Below, piece by piece: positions 48,718-56,548 of a DNA stretch of 64,000 nucleotides (position 1 is the first letter of the stretch; each line of letters begins with the position of its first letter). Below the pieces are notes generated by a model. It worked only from the letters and a program-made list of their open reading frames with translations. It was not told where the DNA came from and did not search any database. Position numbers and translations under genes: made by a program. The stretch is from the NCBI RefSeq assembly GCF_018491765.1, contig NZ_JABWCU010000020.1, positions 1-64,000 of the forward strand, read 5' to 3'. The stretch comes from Novosphingobium profundi (GTDB taxonomy: Bacteria > Pseudomonadota > Alphaproteobacteria > Sphingomonadales > Sphingomonadaceae).

Positions 48718-49560
48718 ATGAGTGAAGAACAAGCCGATACCGTCACCTACGAAGTCAAGGACGGCGTCGCCTGGGTCTGGTTCTCGCGCCCCGCCAAGCG
48801 CAACGCGATGAGCCCCAAGCTCAACCGCCGCATGATGGAAGTGCTCGACGAGATCGAATACCGCGACGACGTGGGCGTGCTCGTGCTGGGCGGCCAGGGC
48901 ACCGCCTGGTCGGCGGGCATGGACCTCAAGGAATATTTCCGCGAAACCGAAGCGCAGGGCCTGCGCGGCGTGCGCAAGTCGCAGAGCGAGAGCTACGGCT
49001 GGTTCCGCCGCCTGCGCTGGTACCAGAAGCCGACGATCGCGATGGTCAACGGCTGGTGCTTTGGCGGCGGTTTCGGCCCGCTCTTCGCCTGCGACCTTGC
49101 GATCTGCTCGCACGAGGCCAAATTCGGCCTGTCCGAGATCAACTGGGGCATCCTGCCCGGCGGCGGGGTGACCAAGGTCGTCGTCGACCTCCTGCCGATG
49201 CGCGATGCCATGTGGATGACGCTGACGGGCGACCTCGTCGACGGCCAGCAGGCCAGCGCGATGCGCCTCGTCAACGAAAGCGTGCCCGCCGACCAGCTCG
49301 AGGCGCGCACCGCCGAAGTCGCGCAGATGCTGCTCCAGAAGAACCCCGTCACGCTCAAGTTCGCCAAGGACGCGGTTCGCCGCGTGGGCCTGATGACCTA
49401 CGACGAGGCCGAGGACTACCTCGTGCGCTTGCAGGAAGCGATGAACTTCCACGACAAGAGCGAAGGCCGCAAGGAAGGCATCCGCCAGTTCATCGACGAA
49501 AAGAGCTACAAGCCAGGCCTCGGCGCCTACGACAAGGACCGGGCCAAGGCGGAAAGCTGA
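48718..49560 (+). CDS. ferB: feruloyl-CoA hydratase/lyase (hydroxycinnamoyl-CoA hydratase-lyase)
   Basis: 280 residues, crotonase fold, closely resembling Pseudomonas HCHL and SYK-6 FerB: FSRPAKRNAMSPKLNRRMME, AWSAGMDLKEYFRETE, KPTIAMVNGWCFGGGFGPLF, DLAICSHEAKFGLSEINWGI (catalytic Glu) and NESVPADQLE. It hydrates feruloyl- or coumaroyl-CoA and splits it into vanillin (or 4-hydroxybenzaldehyde) and acetyl-CoA. GAAAGGAAG precedes the ATG. In SYK-6 ferB and ferA are adjacent; here ferA is 4 kb away on the other strand, with a low-GC island between them, but the two share the same operator. Ends with a strong intrinsic terminator. Confidence 0.94.
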   Translation: MSEEQADTVTYEVKDGVAWVWFSRPAKRNAMSPKLNRRMMEVLDEIEYRDDVGVLVLGGQGTAWSAGMDLKEYFRETEAQGLRGVRKSQSESYGWFRRLRWYQKPTIAMVNGWCFGGGFGPLFACDLAICSHEAKFGLSEINWGILPGGGVTKVVVDLLPMRDAMWMTLTGDLVDGQQASAMRLVNESVPADQLEARTAEVAQMLLQKNPVTLKFAKDAVRRVGLMTYDEAEDYLVRLQEAMNFHDKSEGRKEGIRQFIDEKSYKPGLGAYDKDRAKAES

Positions 49561-49587
49561 TCGCTTCTTCCTGGCCTGGATCGACCG

Positions 49588-49623
49588 AAAGCCGCTTTCC
49601 CGACGGGGAGAGCGGCTTTTTTT
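49588..49623 (+). terminator. intrinsic terminator of ferB
   Basis: Stem AAAGCCGCT...AGCGGCTTT extended by CTC/TTTCCC pairing, followed by a seven-base T-run. Classical rho-independent terminator 28 bases after the stop. Confidence 0.92.
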
Positions 49624-49644
49624 GGGCATGATCAAGGCTGGTTG

Positions 49645-49709
49645 GCGCCCTTGACGGTCGCTCAAGAGCCGAATTGACGTGCCAGAGAGCCGACCGACCG
49701 CTTTCCCTC
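49645..49709. repeat. diverged repeat, copy 1
   Basis: About 65 bases from GCGCCCTTGACGGTCG to CTTTCCCTC that align with 50046-50109 over their whole length with roughly one mismatch in five. A weaker similarity continues (GATGGGTGG appears after both). Nature unknown; possibly remnants of a dispersed intergenic repeat. Confidence 0.5.
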
Positions 49710-49743
49710 TCCGTCCAGGTCGGTTGGAGGCCCAGATGGGTGG

Positions 49744-49986
49744 CTAGCTGCCATCCGAATCTTTGCGGTCGCTGATGAACCGAACGCATAAGAACGTTAT
49801 CGTTACGGCAATCAAGGTCGGCACCAAAAACGGCACTTGCCGCCACCACGCATCCTCCGTTCCCGGAGCCGGATCGCCAAAAATGCGCCCAAGATCGAGG
49901 AAGACGAAAGCAAATAGCCCTATGATCGCAGCAATCAGGCATCCGTTTCGGTTGCGTGGTTCGAGACCTTTGTAGCCGTTGCCCAT
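49744..49986 (-). CDS. small two-helix membrane protein, unknown
   Basis: 80 residues. Two hydrophobic helices, LIAAIIGLFAFVFLDLG and VPFLVPTLIAVTITFLCVRF, with a charged loop and a charged tail (SDRKDSDGS). No family recognised and no clear ribosome site. The gene lies in the lower-GC stretch between the two diverged repeats. Could be real or a chance frame; the helix pattern argues for real. Confidence 0.45.
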   Translation of the reverse strand: MGNGYKGLEPRNRNGCLIAAIIGLFAFVFLDLGRIFGDPAPGTEDAWWRQVPFLVPTLIAVTITFLCVRFISDRKDSDGS

Positions 49987-50045
49987 GTCAGTAGAATAGT
50001 GCGTCAAGAGACGCCTGCAATAGGCGTTTGCAACTGGTCGGCTTC

Positions 50046-50109
50046 GCGCCCTTGCCGGTCGTTCGAGGGCCGATCTGCGCGTCTGAGAGCGGACCGGCCG
50101 GTTCCCCTC
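50046..50109. repeat. diverged repeat, copy 2
   Basis: GCGCCCTTGCCGGTCG to GTTCCCCTC, aligned with 49645-49709. Same orientation, about 400 bases apart, flanking the small membrane-protein gene. Confidence 0.5.
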
Positions 50110-50297
50110 ACTGAGCAGATCGATCAGCAGTCGCGATGGGTGGAAAGCTGGCTTTCGCTCATCGGGGCAGTGAAGACAACAATCGCGTATGCCGACCATG
50201 AGGCAGCAGCCAAAACATTCAGAGCCCGATCCAAAAGTTGTTGAGTAATACCAGCATGTTATGATTCACACCGTCCTTGCGAGAGTTGGAGTAATCA

Positions 50298-50345
50298 ATG
50301 GCATGGACTGGCATTGCTCGAGAAGAGCATAGCCGCAAGGGGGCA
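50298..50345 (+). mobile_element. possible remnant of an IS5-type transposase start
   Basis: The first 15 codons read MAWTGIAREEHSRKG, which resembles the N-terminus of IS5-group (DUF4096-like) transposases; the similarity stops abruptly afterwards. If real, it is a relic of an insertion that was later deleted. Short match, so weak. Confidence 0.3.
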
Positions 50346-50662
50346 GCCCGCATAGCGCCCATGCTGCACGTTAACCACGTGCGTTTCGGTGGCGCCCCCT
50401 TTCTTTCGAAGAATTTCGACTGCGCTCAGGGCAGCCTGTTGTCAGGCTGCAGCACGAAAGACAGGCGGTCAGCCTCATTGCGGTGAAGGTCACTAACCCC
50501 TCTGATGTTCAGTAATATTCCAATAAATTTGCGTTACAAATCAGATTTTTTTACAGTATTTCTCCATAATCAATTCCATTTTATCTTGCATTTCTATCAT
50601 AAGCGATGACATGCATGTAAAAATAGGGGTAAATGATTCTTTGTTTGATAACTTGGGGATTT

Positions 50663-52261
50663 ATGGCAAGATCTTATCTCACGAAGAGCGCTATTTTATG
50701 CGTTTCATTTCTATGTTCCACTTCAGCTGCAAGTGCTCAGCCCGTTAAACTCTCCCAGATTATCAACCCCATCAAAAACCCTGATGGAGGCAGGCCGGCT
50801 AGCGGCCGTTACTATGGCGCGCTTTTTGTCAAATTCACGGGCAACACGCCAATAAACGATGACGCTTGCATAACGACGGATTGGTGGAGCTATGCACGAG
50901 CCTGGTTCAATTCCCCTAAATCGGTCGCGTCGTCGGTTACCCTGTCTATCCAGCCACAGCTGAACCGCCAGACTTCGGTTGCCCTTCCAATCTACCAGAT
51001 GTCGGCGAATGAGAAGCCGGAGGCCGGTGAGCCTAAGTGCTTCTCCAAAATCATCGGTGACAGAGTGCAGTTGACTGCCTATCTCCCGAATGAAAGTCAG
51101 TCAGGTCTGAAGCTTAACTTCGTGCTCGAGACCTCAGAGAGCTTCGACTCTAAGGCAGCGACCACTTTCGCGTCGGACGCCAAGATGGTCACCCAACTCC
51201 TCGGCGGAGCCAATGCGATGGCCTTCGTCTCGACGCCTGCGGTGGCGAAGCTTGAACAGATTGCGGGACGACTGGATGCGACTATCACCACTGTCTTCGC
51301 GAAGTCTTCGAGAGACGAGCTGTCGGTAGGATTTGCCTTTCAACCGCCTGCGAACGCCTTCGCTGACGCTTGGCAGCTCAGCCTTAAGGGTATCAATGCA
51401 GACACGTCGGCCCCCACGCTGGCGAAGAACTGGGAACCAAACGTCACCTTCTTCATGGGCTACAAACGGTCATTGCTGACGGACGGGAACGAGTGGCCCG
51501 AGTATGGGGAGATCATCAACCGGGCCATGTTCCCCGCTGACATCACCTCGGTCAACAGCATGGCCAAGACCATAACGCAGAATCTTGCTGGCGGCTTCAG
51601 TCACGAGAGCCTCAATAGCGCTACCACTAGGGACAGCATGGCGCAGCAATGTCAGGCGGTGCGGCGTTGGCTCGGACAGTTTCTGGTGGGAGACGACGCG
51701 CTGGCGGCGCGCTTTGCAGTGGTGAGGGCTTATAGCCGATACAATACGATGTCCGATATAAGGTCGGTCGAATGCTTTTCCGCCTCGGACATCAACAGGC
51801 TTAAGAGCCTGTCCGCCGAATATGTGTTCGCCGATCCAATAGTGGACGCGGTCCCATACAAGGTGCGCGTCAGCAACATCAATGCGGCGCTTGGCCAAGT
51901 GGTCTCCGGCACGATGATCGACAGCAGCTATGACACGCTCAAGGCGCTGCTGATCGAGCTGGACAGCTTCCGTTTCACCGACGCCTCGCACAAGTCGCTG
52001 TTTGGGGCGGACGCCATGCTAGCGCTTGGCAGGGACTTCAGCACCTTCGTCTGCGTGCAGGAGAAGAGCGGCGGCAAACTGCTGTCGGTCGGCGCCCTCG
52101 CAGTCATGTCAGCCGGTGGGAAGACCCCCGTGCTGCTGTCCTTCGACCAGGCAGGCAAGCTGGAGCATGTCGAACTTACCAGTCCGGAGACGGTACAGGC
52201 GATGCTGAAGGTCAGCCCAGCAGAATGGCCCGGACCGCAGGCCGCCTGCAAACTGCCCTGA
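50663..52261 (+). CDS. secreted protein of unknown function
   Basis: 532 residues from the ATG at 50663 (GGGGA four bases upstream); an ATG at 50633 is possible. A clear signal peptide, YLTKSAILCVSFLCSTSAAS, is cut near ASAQ. The mature protein is Ser/Thr/Ala-rich with few charged clusters and scattered Cys (DDACITTDWW, GEPKCFSKI, RSVECFSAS, FVCVQEKSGG, QAACKLP), suggesting disulfide bonds in the periplasm or outside. No family recognised. Codon use and base composition are less GC-biased than in the flanking aromatic genes, particularly at the 5' end, so it belongs to a transferred island. An M15-type peptidase gene follows after about 120 bases; a joint role in cell-wall or surface biology is conceivable only by position. 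Confidence 0.72.
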   Translation: MARSYLTKSAILCVSFLCSTSAASAQPVKLSQIINPIKNPDGGRPASGRYYGALFVKFTGNTPINDDACITTDWWSYARAWFNSPKSVASSVTLSIQPQLNRQTSVALPIYQMSANEKPEAGEPKCFSKIIGDRVQLTAYLPNESQSGLKLNFVLETSESFDSKAATTFASDAKMVTQLLGGANAMAFVSTPAVAKLEQIAGRLDATITTVFAKSSRDELSVGFAFQPPANAFADAWQLSLKGINADTSAPTLAKNWEPNVTFFMGYKRSLLTDGNEWPEYGEIINRAMFPADITSVNSMAKTITQNLAGGFSHESLNSATTRDSMAQQCQAVRRWLGQFLVGDDALAARFAVVRAYSRYNTMSDIRSVECFSASDINRLKSLSAEYVFADPIVDAVPYKVRVSNINAALGQVVSGTMIDSSYDTLKALLIELDSFRFTDASHKSLFGADAMLALGRDFSTFVCVQEKSGGKLLSVGALAVMSAGGKTPVLLSFDQAGKLEHVELTSPETVQAMLKVSPAEWPGPQAACKLP

Positions 52262-52379
52262 CGGGGGTAACGCCCGCGGTCTCGGGCTGCGGGAGATGCC
52301 GGTTCTCGCCGGGTTCGAGATCAAACGCCACTCGGCCGTAAGAGGCATGTCGACTCGCAACGTCATTTGGGGCAAAATC

Positions 52380-53321
52380 ATGATCATCGAGAAGGGATCC
52401 CGGGGAGACAGCGTCAAATCGATTCAGGAGACGCTGAACAGACTGCATCTCAAAGGACGTGGAGAGACGAGGGAGTTCCGTTCCTTGCAGGAGGATGGGA
52501 TATTCGGGGAAGACACCGAGGATGCGGTGATCCTTTTTCAGCGGTCATATGGTCTATATCCCGATGGGAGGGTCGGCCCGGTGACGATGAAGGCGCTCCG
52601 CGATGCATCGCAAATCCTGCACGCGGAACTATCGGGTCCGATCCCTCTGCCGGTGGACGAGCGTCTGTCCATCGTGATTGGGCCGGCGGACAAATACGGA
52701 GACGGATATGGCAGGGTCAGGTTGAGAAGTGACGCCATGGGCTTCTAACTGAAGGTCCACGATGAAGTGAGGCGGAGGGGCGGCATGCTGACGTCGTCCG
52801 GCGGAATCCGCGATCTGAACGCCAAGCTGAATTCGAACCGGAGCGCGACCTCATTCCATTACTCGGGACGCGCCCTGGATCTTTTCGTCTGGAGTGGAAT
52901 GCAAAAGCCGGAAGTCGATCCCTATGTCGTCCAGCGATTGGGTGACCGTCGCTATAATGTCTATGCGCGTTGTTCGCCCGATCGTGCCGAGGCCGGAAGC
53001 TTGCCGCCCATATCGACCGTGGACGACGCGGTCACCTATGCGAACCGGGTGAAAGGCGTGTCGATCACAGGACATTTCCTAGACCTCACGAAGCTTTTCG
53101 GCGAAAATGGGTTCAGGTCGATTCGTGCGAGAAAAGGGTTCGAAACGGGCGAAGCTAACGCCCTCGGCGCGGAATGGTGGCATTTTCAGTGGGAAGACGG
53201 TCTGAATGCGGGCGTGTCGACCTTCGGTGACGAACTGAAGCGGATTTATCCGATGGCGATCCTCCAAACCAGCGCGCCTTGGGCCTTCAAGGACTATGTC
53301 TGGCAAGTGGACTGGTTCTGA
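52380..53321 (+). pseudogene. peptidoglycan-binding/M15-type peptidase interrupted by one in-frame stop
   Basis: Two open segments in the same frame are separated only by a TAA at 52746-52748. The first (from ATG 52380) has a peptidoglycan-binding domain: GSRGDSVKSIQETLNRL, EDGIFGEDTEDAVILFQRSY, PDGRVGPVTMKAL. The second carries an M15-like zinc carboxypeptidase domain with SFHYSGRALDLFV (His and Asp ligands) and ALGAEWWHFQW (Glu and His). Read through, the product would be about 313 residues with no other lesion. Likely a young nonsense mutation or a sequencing error; alternatively the second part is translated on its own from an internal start (ATG 52785). It lies in the island between ferB and ferA. 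Confidence 0.75.
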
Positions 53322-53702
53322 CTCTTCGTATCGAAAGTCGCATTGCTTGAACTTTATGCCTTCGGTCAGCTGACCGGGGATGATTCCCGATCTTAGACGC
53401 AGATCGGGAATGTAGATGTCGCGCGGTGCCCTGCCCGGCGCCCGCTCTGCCGGATCCCGCAGATCGCGCCCTGGGACAAAGCGGGCATATGCACGCGACA
53501 TGGCGAACGGCAGGTTCTGGTGAAGCTGCCGTTCAACACCCGCTCGGCGAACGACGCAATCCGACTCCGAACGAGCGGCAGCTATCCCCGCAACCCGGCT
53601 CCAAACCAGACTTTCCGAAACCGGCCCAATTTGCACGGTTCTGGGAGCTCGAGGGGCCTTGCCCCTCGAAAATCCGCTTACTCCTGACTGCCAGACCGGC
53701 GA
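53322..53702. other. intergenic stretch with a hairpin at 53650-53668
   Basis: About 380 bases between convergent genes. The only structure I can support is the hairpin CGAGGGGC-CTT-GCCCCTCG (53650-53668), preceded by GGGAGCT and followed by AAA, almost identical to the one at 25345; it probably terminates ferA on the minus strand. Short frames here are not convincing. Confidence 0.6.
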
Positions 53703-55832
53703 CTAGCCCGAAATCAGCGCGTCGAGCGCCAGGGCGCCTTCGCCTTGGGGCAGGACGAGCACGGGATTGAGGTCGACCTCGCCGATTTCGGGCGTGCCGC
53801 GCACGATGGCGCCGAGGGCCTCTACCGTGGAAGCTAGCGCGTCGAGGTCGGCCAGGGGGGCGCCGCGGAAGCCTTCGAGCAGCGGGGCCATACGCAAGGT
53901 GCGGATCTGCGCCTTGATCTCCTCGCGGGTGAGGTCGGGGGCGAGGAGGACCGCGTCGTGGAGCAGTTCGGCCGCCACGCCGCCGAAGCCGACGAGGAGC
54001 ACCGGCCCCCAGCTGGGATCGCGCCTGGCGCCGACGATCATCTCCACCCCGCGCGGGCCCATCGCCTCGACGAGCAGGCCATCGAGCACGAGACCGGGGC
54101 GCGCGGCGGCAACCTCCGTCTGCATCTTCGCCCAGGCGGCTTCAAGCGCGTCGCCGTCGGCAATCCCCACGATCACGCCGCCGGCATCGCTCTTGTGGCT
54201 GAGCGCGGCGGCCTGGGCCTTGAGTACCACCGGATAACCGAGCCGCGCGCCGATCGCGCGCGCTTCGCGCGCCGTGGTCGCGAGTTCGCCGGGCGAGAAG
54301 CGGATACCGTGGGGGCCAAGCAAGGCCTTGGCGCGGTACTCGGGGATCACTTCGCCAGGGCCAGGTCCGTCGATGCGGACCGCCTCGCTCGGCGCGCCGC
54401 TGCCCACAGCCGCGCGGCCGTGCGCAAGCCGGGCGAGAGCCTTGAGGGCGCGTTCGGGCGTCGGGAAATAGGGCACGCCGAGCGCGCGGATCGCCGCGAT
54501 GTCGTCTGCCAGGACCCCGCCGCCCTCGTCGACCCCGGCAACCACGATCGGCTTCGCGCCGTCGAGGTCCGCGATCGCCTGCGCGACGGCGGCGAACTTG
54601 ACATGGCTGGTGTGGGTGTCGGTCTGGATCAGCGGCACCAGGATCGTGTCGATGCGCGGATCGCCGCCGAGCGCGGCAATGGTACGGTTGTAGAGTGTAG
54701 GATCGACCAGGCCTTGCGCGGTGATGTCGAGCGGGTTGCTGACCGGCACGAAGGGCGGCAGCGCCTCGCGCAGCGCCGGACTGTCGGCATCGCCCAGTTT
54801 GGGCAAGGTCAGCGCGAGGCGCTCGGCCCCGTCGAGCATCATCGCCTTGAGCGCGCCCGATTCGGAAACCACGGCAAGGTCGGGCCCCGGCAGGCGCGGG
54901 CAGCGCAGCGCCATTTCCGCGACGTCGCCCAATTCTTCCAGCCCCTCGACGAGGATCACGCCCGCGCGCGTCACCAGCGTTTCCATGACCGCATGGTCGC
55001 CCGCCATGGCACCGGTGTGCGTGGCCGCGCTCTCGCGCCCCGCCTCGCTCGAGCCCGGGTGGAGCAGCACCACGTGCTTGCCCCTGGCTCGCGCCCGCCC
55101 GACGGCGGCGAGAAAATCGGCAGGCTTGCGGAAATGCTCGACGATCATCGCGATGACGGCGGTGCCCTCGTCGGCGGCCAGGTAGTCGAGGTAGTCCTCG
55201 ACCCCGCTCGCAGCCTCGTTCCCGGTCGAAATGTAGCACGACAAGGGCACGTCGCGCGCAATCATGGTGGTGGCCAGAACCGCCGCCATCGCACCCGACT
55301 GCGAGACCACGCCGACCTTGCGCGCACCTTTCGCCCGCGCCTCGGGCAGTTCGACGAAAGTCAGCGCGACATTGGCATCGAAATTGACGAGACCCAGGCA
55401 GTTGGGCCCTTCGATCACCATGCCCGCCTCGCGCGCGATACGCGCCAGTTCCTCCTGGCGGGCGAGACCGTCGGCCCCGTCCTCGGCGAACCCGGCCGAG
55501 AAGATCACCGCCGAGCCGCAGCGCTTCTTCGCAAGTTCGCGCACGGCCTCGAGCACCGCGCCTTGCGGGATCGCGAGAACCGCCGCATCGATGCCCTCGG
55601 GCAAGGCGGCGACGTCGGGCACGCAGGGGCGTCCGCCGATTTCCTCGCGCTTGGGATTGACGAGATGAATCACGCCCGGAAAGTCGCTGCCCACGAGATT
55701 CTTGAGCACTGAAGCGCCCAGCGAGCCCGGGCGATCCGAAGCGCCGACGATGGCCACGCTGCGCGGATTGAGAAGACGATCGATCGCAGCTTTCTGCACC
55801 CGATCGGAAACGGCAACGGCCTCAACGGACAA
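53703..55832 (-). CDS. ferA: ADP-forming-type feruloyl-CoA synthetase
   Basis: 709 residues from a TTG start with GGGAGAG five bases upstream. Domain order of the acyl-CoA synthetase (NDP-forming) superfamily: CoA-binding (SVAIVGASDRPGSLGASVLK), succinyl-CoA-ligase-like domains with GVVSQSGAMAAVLAT and the phosphorylated His region AATHTGAMAGDHAV, then an ATP-grasp domain (YPVVLKAQAAALSHKSDAGG, GVEMIVGARRDPSWGPVLLV, EIGEVDLNPVLV). SYK-6 FerA, which activates ferulate and other hydroxycinnamates, is of this unusual type. The upstream operator TGTATCC-TAG-GGATACA and the neighbouring MarR gene support the name. Product feruloyl-CoA is the substrate of FerB. Confidence 0.9.
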   Translation of the reverse strand: MSVEAVAVSDRVQKAAIDRLLNPRSVAIVGASDRPGSLGASVLKNLVGSDFPGVIHLVNPKREEIGGRPCVPDVAALPEGIDAAVLAIPQGAVLEAVRELAKKRCGSAVIFSAGFAEDGADGLARQEELARIAREAGMVIEGPNCLGLVNFDANVALTFVELPEARAKGARKVGVVSQSGAMAAVLATTMIARDVPLSCYISTGNEAASGVEDYLDYLAADEGTAVIAMIVEHFRKPADFLAAVGRARARGKHVVLLHPGSSEAGRESAATHTGAMAGDHAVMETLVTRAGVILVEGLEELGDVAEMALRCPRLPGPDLAVVSESGALKAMMLDGAERLALTLPKLGDADSPALREALPPFVPVSNPLDITAQGLVDPTLYNRTIAALGGDPRIDTILVPLIQTDTHTSHVKFAAVAQAIADLDGAKPIVVAGVDEGGGVLADDIAAIRALGVPYFPTPERALKALARLAHGRAAVGSGAPSEAVRIDGPGPGEVIPEYRAKALLGPHGIRFSPGELATTAREARAIGARLGYPVVLKAQAAALSHKSDAGGVIVGIADGDALEAAWAKMQTEVAAARPGLVLDGLLVEAMGPRGVEMIVGARRDPSWGPVLLVGFGGVAAELLHDAVLLAPDLTREEIKAQIRTLRMAPLLEGFRGAPLADLDALASTVEALGAIVRGTPEIGEVDLNPVLVLPQGEGALALDALISG

Positions 55833-55906
55833 TTCGGCTCTCCCAGCTGAAACGCGCGCCGCATGGGCGCCCTCGCGTCCGGCTCTCTCCGGCACGCACA
55901 CCACTT

Positions 55907-55923
55907 TGTATCCTAGGGATACA
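55907..55923. promoter_or_regulatory. FerC-type operator 2 (TGTATCC-TAG-GGATACA)
   Basis: Perfect palindrome 75 bases upstream of ferA and 49 bases downstream of the ferC stop. Same arms as at 48656. Confidence 0.75.
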
Positions 55924-55971
55924 TAACGTGCAAGCCGAATAGAGTGGCGGGATCCGGAACGATCGACCGCT

Positions 55972-56394
55972 TCAGCGCTGGTGAAGGCGGCGCAGCATCT
56001 CGAGCAGCGCGACGCGCTCGGCCTCGCTCAGCACGCCGAAGAACGCGCTTTCGTAGCGCCCCAGTGCGGCCTCGACCTCGTCGGCGAAGGCTTCGCCTTC
56101 CTCGGTCAATTCGAGCGCGTGGGCACGCGGATCGGCACTGGGCGCGCGGCGGATCAGACCGCGCCCCTCGAGCAAATCGACGATCTTCATCGCGCTCGAT
56201 CGGTTGACGTTGAGCGCGCCGCCGAGCGCCGACTGCGAACACCCGGGATTGCTGCGGATCAGCAGCAAGGCCGTTGCCCGTGCCGGGGTGATTTCCAGAT
56301 GCGAAAGCGCCGCGCGCGCCGCATCGTGCGCCAGGGGCTGCACCAGTTGCACCTGGTATCCCAGTTGCCCCGCCAGATCACGTCCCACTTTCAC
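55972..56394 (-). CDS. ferC: MarR-family regulator FerC (hydroxycinnamate-CoA responsive repressor)
   Basis: 140 residues from a GTG preceded by AAGGTGG. Winged helix: LSHLEITPARATALLLIRSN, CSQSALGGALNVNRSSAMKI (recognition helix), GRGLIRRAPSADPRAHALEL (wing), and the C-terminal ALGRYESAFFGVLSEAERVA. In SYK-6, FerC is a MarR-type repressor of ferBA relieved by hydroxycinnamoyl-CoA. Upstream of ferA on the same strand and divergent from an aldehyde dehydrogenase, with a third, less perfect operator in between. Name rests on context more than on residue identity. Confidence 0.8.
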   Translation of the reverse strand: MKVGRDLAGQLGYQVQLVQPLAHDAARAALSHLEITPARATALLLIRSNPGCSQSALGGALNVNRSSAMKIVDLLEGRGLIRRAPSADPRAHALELTEEGEAFADEVEAALGRYESAFFGVLSEAERVALLEMLRRLHQR

Positions 56395-56437
56395 TTGGCC
56401 ACCTTCATCACGCTTGCACCCCGAACCTTGCCATCTT

Positions 56438-56454
56438 TGTATCCCAAGCGTACA
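56438..56454. promoter_or_regulatory. FerC-type operator 3 (TGTATCC-CAA-GCGTACA)
   Basis: Five of seven arm positions pair. Located 44 bases before ferC and 95 bases before the divergent aldehyde dehydrogenase. The right arm is degenerate, so binding may be weaker. Confidence 0.6.
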
Positions 56455-56548
56455 TAAAGCCGCGCCCGTTAGGAAGGGGCCGCGCGCCGATGCACCTGAC
56501 AGCGGGAAAGATTCCCTGTAGCCTCGGCGCCAAACAAGGAGAGCGATC

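Larger units (their letters stand above)
49987..50662. other. 676-base stretch without a supported gene
   Basis: Contains the second diverged repeat (50046-50109), a possible transposase start (50298-50345) and, from about 50510 to 50660, a strongly AT-rich segment quite unlike the surrounding GC-rich DNA, which probably holds the promoter of the secreted-protein gene. An 81-codon frame at 49999-50244 runs through the repeat and is not convincing. Confidence 0.6.

Noticed and set aside
49999..50244. 81-codon plus-strand frame
   Set aside because: Runs through the diverged repeat, has no ribosome site and no homology I can recognise.
52746..52748. TAA in the peptidase as a recoded or readthrough codon
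   Set aside because: Known recoding to selenocysteine or pyrrolysine uses TGA or TAG, and no downstream structure is evident; a nonsense mutation or error is simpler.
53958..55712. 584-codon antisense frame over ferA
   Set aside because: Shadow of the ADP-forming synthetase gene; no recognisable domain.
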